From: Sporothrix humicola | Lineage: Eukaryota; Ascomycota; Sordariomycetes; Ophiostomatales; Ophiostomataceae | Length of the DNA stretch: 64,000 nucleotides | Assembly: GCA_021396245.1 (NCBI GenBank) | Contig: WNYE01000039.1 | Span: 62,001-126,000 of the forward strand | Reading direction: 5' to 3' | Translations under genes and position numbers: made by a program | Notes under the pieces: generated by a model | What the model saw: only the letters and a program-made list of their open reading frames with translations | Database searches by the model: none | Told to the model about the DNA's origin: nothing | Shown: one piece after another, positions 57,027 to 64,000 of the stretch | How positions within the stretch are numbered: position 1 is the first letter of the stretch | How the letters are laid out: every line of letters starts with the position of its first letter

Positions 57027-59591
57027 ATGTCGGGCAAAGGATCATTGTTAAGCTACTGGTCGGCAGTGCCGCAGAACAAGAATGCAAAGGCAGCTTCTCC
57101 GGCGAGCGGCGCCCCGGCTCAACCCTCGCAACACACCGGTACGGCGCTGCCGGCCCCTTCACAACAGGTGACCCTGCCTTTCTCGCCTCCACGAAAGACG
57201 ACAGGCGCAGCTTCAGCCTTAACCATCTCGCCGATGCCAATACACATTGCACCGACAGCATCCTCCTCGACACCCTCCCGCAGCTCCAAAGGCTCCAAAG
57301 CAATATCCCCCGAGTCGGCCCCAAGCTCGCCCGACTCCTTTCCTCCGTCCCCGATCCAGTCGCACATACTAGCCGCCGCTGCAAAGGCAAAGGCAGAAGC
57401 CAAAAATAAGGAGAATGCGAAGCCACTAGCACAACAAAAACCAACACTATCACCATCCCCGGAACCGGCAAAATACGACGTGTCCCGGGAGATCCAGGAC
57501 TCGGACGGCGACGACTTTGACAGCGGCAGCGACATTAGCGGCGACAGCGCCGAGTCATTGCGGGATGCCGTCCGGTTCAGCGAGCCGTTTTGCGGCTTGT
57601 CCGCGGCACAGGCCAACATTAAAGCTGGGGCGGGACCTGGGAAAGGACTGGCAGCTAGAGGGCCGTCGTCCTCGCCTAACGACAGCTCGTCAGCGCCGTC
57701 CGTCACAAAACGCCGCGCGGCAGCGGCGGCCGTCCCCACGTCTCCAATGCCCGTGCGGCGTGCTAAGCTTGCCCGCGTCGGCTGGCAGGCCAAGGTCAAC
57801 CCGACCAAGCACAAGTTTGACATGAAGGCGCTGCTGCGGCACGCCAAGCAAGAAGATGCCACGGATGCGTCTACGCGACGCGTATCGGACATTATTGCCG
57901 AGAGCGAGAGGCGGGAGAAGAAAGAGAAGGAAGATATGGAGAAAATGCGGCTGCTGCGCCAGGTTTCTGACGGGCGATCGGGGCGGGCCACGCCATTGCT
58001 GGACAGCCTTTTTGACAGCAAGGCCGGAAGTGCTGTCGGCACCCCGGGCGGCAGCGTTAGCGGCGATGCCGGCGAGAATGGCGGTGCGTTTGACTCGTTC
58101 AACAGGGAACGGCTACGCAAGGCTCTCGACCGCACCGAGGTCGCAGCCGTGTCAGAGTCGTGGTACTTTTTCAAGGAGTACTTTGTGCCGTCACCCGCCA
58201 AGCGCCAGCAGTTCCCACAAAGGGCGACGGCACCCGGCAGCCGCTGGGCTTTCCTCAAAGATGCTTCGATGCGGCAGGAATTCTTCATGACCGGCGTCGT
58301 CCGCAAGGCACTTGCGAGTGCCAGCGGGAGCGCAGGAAACCTTGGCAGCAGCCAGTCTGCATCTCAACAGACAGCCAAGGAATCGCAGTTGCCAGAAGAG
58401 CTGTTTGTCTGGATCTTGAATGAGGCGTGCATGGACCCATTGCCGGCTCTCCGCTCTGAATACACCGCCGTCTTACGTTGTTGCCCCGAGCAGGTGCGTC
58501 GTTTCGTCGACGCCCAGCGCCTGCTCAACCTGTTCCAGAAGCTGGGCCCACGGTGGGAGAGCATCGATCTGTCCACGAAGCTCGAGCTCGTGCCGACCAT
58601 CCACAAGCCATACCCGGGCCGTGACTGGTCACCGCTACGTTCTCTTTTGAGTCTGGTGGCGGCACTGGCCGACTGCCTAAGCTTGGAGACTGTATCCTGT
58701 GCTGTCAAGATCCTTCTGCGACTGGGTATCGACTGTGTTGTGGAAGAAACGCCTGATATTCTGCAGGACTACCAAGAGGCCATGCGGAAGCTTGTCGGGC
58801 GTGTGTCGCCAGCCGACTGGAGTGACTTTGTAAGTTTTCCTGTATACCATGCTTTGTTTTGATATTGTTACTAACTTACCTTCCAGTGCCACGATACTGC
58901 GTCGTCTCTCTGCGACAGCGTCCAGAAACCGTCTCTCCGGTGGCACGTCTTGTCCTGCTTGCCCCTGGACACACCGGCTTGCCACGATATGCGTAGACGG
59001 CTTGCGTCTGCGTTGTTCTTCAGCGACCCAGAACGCGCCCGTCAGGATCCTCGCCGCCAACTGCAGCAGACCCAGGGCCTGGCAAGACTCACGGTCCGCG
59101 ATGACCTTGTGCTGACACCCGACACCAACTTTGCCGATCTGTCTGCTCTCGTGGACATGCTCGGCGTGTTCCTGGATGATCTCGGCCGGGAAGCCTTGCT
59201 GCAGCGGATGGAGGCCGCCAGCAACAAGAAGGCCAAGGACAAGACCGAAAAGGAAAAGGAGGCGGACGAAGCCACTGCTGCTGCCGTCCGCGCCTTTGAT
59301 GCTGATATCGACAGCCTTGTCCGGCGGCTCAAGCTGATTGCCAACGGCATCGAGTCAACCGGCGGCGGCCACATTGCCCAGCTCGACAGCAAGACTGCCT
59401 TTGAGCGGCTGCAGATCCGGCTGACGCACTCTGTGCGGACACGACCACCTGGCCGGAAAAGCATCTTTGATGGACCAGGCACCAGCAAAGCAATTGGTGG
59501 CGGTATCGGTGCAGAAGACGATACGAGAGGTCTCCAGCAGAAGCAGCAGGATATCCGCAACTTCTTTATGCAGAAGATGGGCAAGAAGTAG
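57027..59591 (+). CDS. Probable Nse6/SLF2-like (CANIN-domain) Smc5/6 cofactor with PIP box
   Basis: Two exons, 57027-58829 and 58887-59591 (GTAAGT donor, ACTAAC branch, TTCCAG acceptor), give 835 aa. The N-terminal ~400 residues are Ser/Pro/Ala-rich and disordered, with an acidic patch (IQDSDGDDFDSGSD) and a basic helix (PTKHKFDMKALLRHAKQ). Residues about 470-720 are a helical repeat fold resembling the SMC6-NSE5-interacting domain of vertebrate SLF2 and fungal Nse6: ELFVWILNEACMDPL, LNLFQKLGPRW, LRSLLSLVAALADC, VKILLRLGID, ALVDMLGVFLDDLG. Nse5-Nse6 recruits and regulates the Smc5/6 DNA-repair complex. Residues 821-828, QQDIRNFF, are a canonical PCNA-interacting motif, followed by a basic end. 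Residues 4-11, KGSLLSYW, are a degenerate version. The family call rests on pattern memory, not a search; another PCNA-binding repair factor is possible. Confidence 0.55.
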
Positions 59592-60097
59592 GGGAGCCAA
59601 TGATGTCGGACGTTGTAAAGTAATCTTGGAATCAGAGGATTGGAGGGAGGCACTGTTGTCAAACATTTTTATGGGCGTTATTACTAGCAAGCGATTTGTT
59701 TTGGAAGAAATGATTATGATTTTTTGTCTTATGATATACCAGCAGATCGATTGAGTAAAGAAAATGTCGTTGCAAGTAAAATGTGCACGTTCCGAACAAA
59801 AGTCTAGTAATTTGGTGTATTTGAAGAGCGCCGTCGCAAATTATGAAGACGATGGAGAACATATAGACTCGATCTCGTTCCAATAAATAAGGGGGAGACA
59901 GAAGAACCAATTCCTGTGTCTTCCTCTCAGGGTGTCTAGGCCGCCAGATAATAACAGTGTATGCGAAGTACAGACGAGATAGGAAATGAGAAAAGAAAAA
60001 AGGGACAAAAAAAGCCGAATATAGTATGAAGAGAAAACCAAAAACGATGAATATGCAATCTCGCTCCCACACACTCTCTACCTACACACATCACACT
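59592..60097. other. Convergent spacer, Nse6-like gene / VMA4
   Basis: AT-rich 3' flanks of both genes; no gene is seen. Confidence 0.5.
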
Positions 60098-60889
60098 CTA
60101 ATCGAAGAACTTGCGGTTGACGTTCTTGCCAAAGAGCGTCTCCCGCACCGCCGGCAGCGCATTGTGCTCAACCAGGGCCAGCCGCGCCTCCAGCGTGTTG
60201 TCAATCGTAATCTTGCCGTTGCCGCCCACAATAATGGCACCGCCTGCACTGCCTGCGGGCAGCACCTCGTCGTCCAGCGTCAGCTCAATGGCGTCGCCCG
60301 TCTCCTTCTTGTACTCCTTGGCGGCCGCTGCCAGCGCGTCCTTGGCGGCCGCAGCATCAGCCTTGCGCACGCGGATCTGCAGCTTGGGCTCGTTCATCGC
60401 GTAGGCGCCCTCCAACACCAGCTTTGTCAAAATCTCCTTGTACTTGGCGGGCGACGACGAGGCTTCCGACGCCAGCTTCTTGCGTGCAGCCTCAAACAGG
60501 TCGTCCAGCAGCTGCTGGCGCGCCGTCAGAACTTGCAGACGGGTCTTGTTGGAGACGGTGGAGCGGGTGATTTGCTGGGACATGGTGGCCTGCTTGAACT
60601 TCTTTTCGTAGGTGGCGTCGATGGCGTCGGTCTCCTGGCGGACGAGCTTCGACTTTTCAATGGCAAACTCCTCGTTGGCCTTTGTCTGGATCTCGTGGGC
60701 CTTCTCGGTAGCCTCCTGCTTGATGAACGCCGTCATCTTGCGGAGCTCTTGACCGACCTGGAAAGAAGGGGGCAAATGTTAGATACTGATGGCCCTATTT
60801 GGACGGGAGGGGCCCGGTGGCAGCGGTAGCCGCGCTGACAGGCTATTTGAACATACCTGGTCATCGGAGAGAGCGTGGATCTGTGACAT
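60098..60889 (-). CDS. VMA4: V-type proton ATPase subunit E
   Basis: Two exons on the minus strand, 60889-60857 and 60757-60098, give 230 aa, the family's normal length. The 11-codon first exon encodes MSQIHALSDDQ. Subunit E pairs with G to form the peripheral stalks that hold the V1 head of the vacuolar proton pump. The N-terminal half is one long charged helix (ELRKMTAFIKQEATEKAHEIQ, then FAIEKSKLVRQE and KKFKQATMSQQITRS), and the C-terminal globular part contains YAMNEPKLQIRVRK, then GGAIIVGGNGKITIDNTLEARL, a strong family signature. The acceptor follows a clean CTAAC branch point. A 14-bp palindrome with TCACGTGA lies about 390 bp upstream. This is the second V-ATPase gene in the window, 26 kb from VMA2 and on the same strand. 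Confidence 0.95.
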
Positions 60890-62750
60890 CGTGAAGGCTG
60901 TGGTTCGGGGTGAAGCTCGAGGTCGGTGCGGGTTTTTCGGAGGGAGATTGCGTCGTCGACGATAGAAGCCGCGATTATGGCAGCTTGCAAGGTCGTTTGC
61001 TGGAAAACAAAGGTATGATTCTCTAGGATTGTCTCGAATCAATGGGTGAAAGCAACTCGGCAATCAATCGGGTCGTGGAGGAGGTGGTCGTGGTGATGGC
61101 AGAAGAGGGTTGGCTCGGCTTTGTCTGAAGTCGTTATCAAATGGCGCTGTGCTGGACGTCGAGCCTCCCCGCTAGAAAGCGATCGCCTGGCAACACCGAC
61201 CACAGCTGCTGGCTGCTTGCTCCAGGCTGCGGCTACAGGGGAGCTGCCAAGCTATGACCCAATGAAACTACATGACAAAGTCGAATCACGTGATTCAACC
61301 ACACCAGCCATACAGCGCCACAGGCCCACACAGTCCAATGTCCCCTTCCCGTATTGTTGAGAAACGGTGCCTGCCTGCTTGAGCGGGTCTGCCACTACGA
61401 GCCGCCTGTCACACGCAAAAATAGCAGACAAACCACCCACTATTACGACAACTCTCCGTATTCCGAGGCCACAAGGCCAGAAGGCCAGTTCACGCTCCAC
61501 AAGCCAGCGAGAGCCCAGTGTTTCGTCTGCGCCAATGTGCCGTCTCAGCTTTCGCAGATGCTCTCGTCTTCCACCGCCTGTTCGTCCACATCATCGACTG
61601 CGAGCATATTTGTTTGTCTCAGGTCTCTTTCCATACAAACGGGCTTTCAGGCTCTTTCCTCCCTGGATTTGTTTCTGTTGCCTTTTTTGGTGGACTTTCT
61701 TACAGAATTGCACGAGTATTGGTTTCGCATGACTCTCTGTCCCTCGTTCGCCCTTTCCGCTTTCAGCCACAAGACCATCAGCCTCGCACAGTCGCACCTG
61801 CTTCCTGCTGCCCACTTTCGCTACCCGTGCCTGCCATTCCGGCCTGCGTCCTACAGATATTACTGTGCATTCCAGTCGATCTTTCCTCGTCATCAATCAC
61901 AAAAGACGCTCGCTCCTGCTTGTTTTTCTTTGCACGCTCCTTCTTCTACTTTTGTCTCGGCCCTTCGTCAACATCTCCTATTTTCTCCAAGCGCGCCGAA
62001 CCCAACTAAAAACGTCTCGACCGCGATCTGTCGACAAACGACGAGCGAACTAACGTCACCGCTTTCCCCCCAACAGGGTCCCCAACTCTCAACGAACCGG
62101 CAGGACTACGACGTAAACTGTGCCTCTCGCAGTCTCTCCGCCCTGAAACCTACCCTATTGCAGTCTCCAAAAACAACCACGCTGCACCGACGTGAGGCCA
62201 CAATCGAAAAGTTGTCTGGACACTCGTCTCGACCGCCATCTTCCTCTTTCTCTCTCCCAGGTCTTGCGACGTCCGACGCTTGAACGCCTCGCGCACACTC
62301 TTTCGCTCCTCGGACAATCGACCACCCCTGCGGCCTGTTCTGCAGCTGACCCAGTGCCCCGGACGGGAGAAGCCGCGCACCCGCCAAGTGACCTTTTGTG
62401 TCCTGTTCTCTTGCACTTTGCTTGCCGGCATTGCTTCACCTCTTCAGCGGGTAAAAGCAGGCCAAGTCGACAAACAATAACAACAACAATCTAGAGCCAG
62501 CCCGACCCCAGATTCTCCCAGCCGTCTTTTTTTCAAAGGCGTGTTTCGACGACAAAAGACGGCAGAGTGACTTTCCTCCTTCTCTCTTCGACAGACCGCT
62601 TCTCACGATCTTGCGGTCTTTTACTGTCCTCTCACCCACCCCTTCTCCCCGGAACACACCGACTTTCTATGCCCGTCTGGCGATAACATCTCGGACGTGC
62701 GCCGCGGCCTCCCTGTGCCGGATGCTTGTTGCGCACTGGACGCTGGCGCA
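60890..62750. promoter_or_regulatory. Divergent promoter region, VMA4 / NIPA-like gene
   Basis: The VMA4 side holds CCAAT at 61258-61262 and the palindrome GAATCACGTGATTC at 61283-61296. From about 61,350 to the ATG at 62751 the plus strand is CT-rich and open in more than one frame because stop codons are scarce in such sequence. I read this as a long leader, not a gene. Confidence 0.5.
61283..61296. promoter_or_regulatory. 14-bp palindrome containing TCACGTGA
   Basis: GAATCACGTGATTC is self-complementary over all 14 bases. The CACGTG core is 400 bp upstream of the VMA4 ATG and 1.46 kb upstream of the NIPA-like gene. Confidence 0.65.
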
Positions 62751-64000
62751 ATGGGTTCTCTCGGCGGCCTCTCCCCTGGCGGGAGTATAGCGGTAAGTTG
62801 GGTTTTCGACGTTGCTTTCTTTCCACCTGTCTTTCTCCTACTAACTCTTCCCAGCTAGGAATTGTGGTCGGCGTCATGTCCACGAGCGTCCAGAGCCTCG
62901 GCCTCACTCTCCAACGAAAATCACACATCCTCGAAGACGAGAAAGATCCACATATTGCCCGCCGACCACCACACCGCCGACGACGATGGCAGCTCGGTAT
63001 GGCCATGTTCATTGTGGCCAACCTGTTCGGCAGCTCGATCCAAATATCTACACTGCCGCTCCCCGTTCTCTCCACCCTCCAGGCCTCTGGCCTCGTCTTC
63101 AACTCCATCTGCGCCACTCTCATCCTCGGCGAACCCTTTACACGCTGGTCGCTCTATGGCACGCTCCTCGTGTGCTCCGGCGCCATCCTCATTGCCATCT
63201 TTGGCGCAATACCCGCTCCCGCGCACGACCTCGACGAGCTGCTTGAGTTGCTCGTACGACCAGCCTTTGTTGCATGGATGTCTCTGCAGACAGTGATTGT
63301 TCTGGCGATTGCCATCTCGGTCGAGGTCGCCAGCAACCTGCTCTTTACGTCGCTTGCGCAAACGTCTAAATTCCGGCTAGCGAGGGGCCTCGCATACGGC
63401 TGCATCAGCGGCATCCTGTCGGCGCACTCGCTGCTGGTGGCCAAGTCAGCTGTCGAGCTGGTTGTCCGCACTATTACTGACGGCAACAACCAGTTCCGCC
63501 ACTGGCAGGCGTGGGCACTGGTGCTTGCGCTCATCACGCTGGCTCTCACACAGCTCTACTACCTACATCGCGGCCTCAAGCTGGTCTCGACGTCAGTTCT
63601 GTATCCTCTGGTGTTTTGCATATACAACATTATCGCCATCTTGGACGGCCTGATCTACTTCCGGCAAACGGACATGATTGGCCCCCTCCGCGCGTGCCTC
63701 ATCTCACTCGGCACCGTCATTCTCTTGTCAGGCGTGCTTGCCCTATCGTGGCGCCTCAGCGACGAACAGCATCCGCCAGCAGTGGGCCAGTCCTCGCTGG
63801 CGCCCGGCCTCGGCCTTGTCGAGGATACCGAAGGCGAAGAGGACGAAGAGACCCTTCTGCTGGGCCGCGATATGGCGGCTGTCGACGGCGACATTGAGGA
63901 AAGGAACCTCGAGGGCAATGGCAACGGCGAACGGCGCAGCCTGCTGAGCAAGTCCAAGTATGTTTCGTCATACCAGACGTTTGGATTCGGCAACGGCCTC
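62751..64000 (+). CDS. NIPA-type magnesium transporter (DUF803), 3' end beyond window
   Basis: Exon 1 is 62751-62792 (MGSLGGLSPGGSIA). A GTAAGT donor and a CTAAC/CCCAG acceptor join it in phase to exon 2 at 62855, which stays open to the window edge, so at least 396 aa are seen. NIPA proteins belong to the drug/metabolite-transporter superfamily and carry Mg2+ across plasma or endosomal membranes. Evidence is the opening LGIVVGVMSTSVQSLGLTLQRK, the ANLFGSSIQISTLPLPVLSTLQ segment, NSICATLILGEPF, the central GLAYGCISGILSAHSLLVAK block conserved in NIPA, and LVFCIYNIIAILDGLIYF, with about eight to nine hydrophobic segments. An acidic cytosolic tail (TEGEEDEETLLLG) follows. Substrate is inferred from the family only. 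Confidence 0.88.

Noticed and set aside
57119..58306. 395-codon antisense open frame in the Nse6-like gene
   Set aside because: Ser/Ala/Leu-rich shadow of a Ser/Pro/Ala-rich coding exon with no motif of its own.
61558..62283. 241-codon ATG frame in the NIPA-gene leader
   Set aside because: The region is CT-rich and open in more than one frame; the Ser/Pro/Leu composition is what such sequence encodes by chance, and no domain is visible.

Overview
This window is nuclear DNA from a filamentous ascomycete, most likely a Sordariomycete. The coding sequence is GC-rich at third positions. Introns are short (about 50-130 nt) with GTAAGT/GTGAGT donors, CTAAC branch points and TAG/CAG acceptors. Several products are typical of this group: a CAP59-type GT69 mannosyltransferase, a DUF7707 GPI-anchored protein, a peroxisomal PMP24 and an HSF with a Q-rich N terminus. 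I see no transposase, secondary-metabolite cluster, CRISPR array, rRNA or tRNA. All exon structures were worked out by hand from splice signals and reading phase.

Layout: partial GT69 enzyme (+, 5' end off the window); PXMP4-like peroxisomal protein (-); 3.8 kb without a gene; large polytopic membrane protein of unknown function (+); mitochondrial two-RRM protein whose ATG is split by an intron (+); MTD1 folate dehydrogenase (-); MMS19 (+); signal peptidase subunit SPC2 (-); EMC3 (+); Pol III subunit RPC8 (-); NUFIP1/Rsa1-like protein with a CCCH finger (+); DUF7707 GPI protein (-); V-ATPase subunit B (-); CWC27 cyclophilin (+); heat-shock factor (+); small ankyrin protein (+); Dnf-type P4-ATPase flippase (-); a 7.5 kb gene-free stretch; a probable Nse6/SLF2-like Smc5/6 cofactor with a C-terminal PIP box (+); V-ATPase subunit E (-); partial NIPA-type Mg transporter (+, 3' end off the window).

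Most genes are conserved housekeeping genes in alternating divergent and convergent pairs. Some divergent pairs join related functions: SPC2 with EMC3 (ER membrane protein biogenesis), RPC8 with NUFIP1/Rsa1 (small RNA production), and VMA4 with NIPA (organelle ion balance). The best leads are: a perfect C-terminal PCNA-binding motif, plus a degenerate N-terminal one, in the Nse6-like protein; a four-unit flippase-kinase consensus array in the flippase tail; TCACGTGA E-boxes upstream of both V-ATPase genes and seen nowhere else in the window; a heat-shock element and a single uORF upstream of the HSF gene; and stop-free 54-nt introns whose retention would keep the frame.
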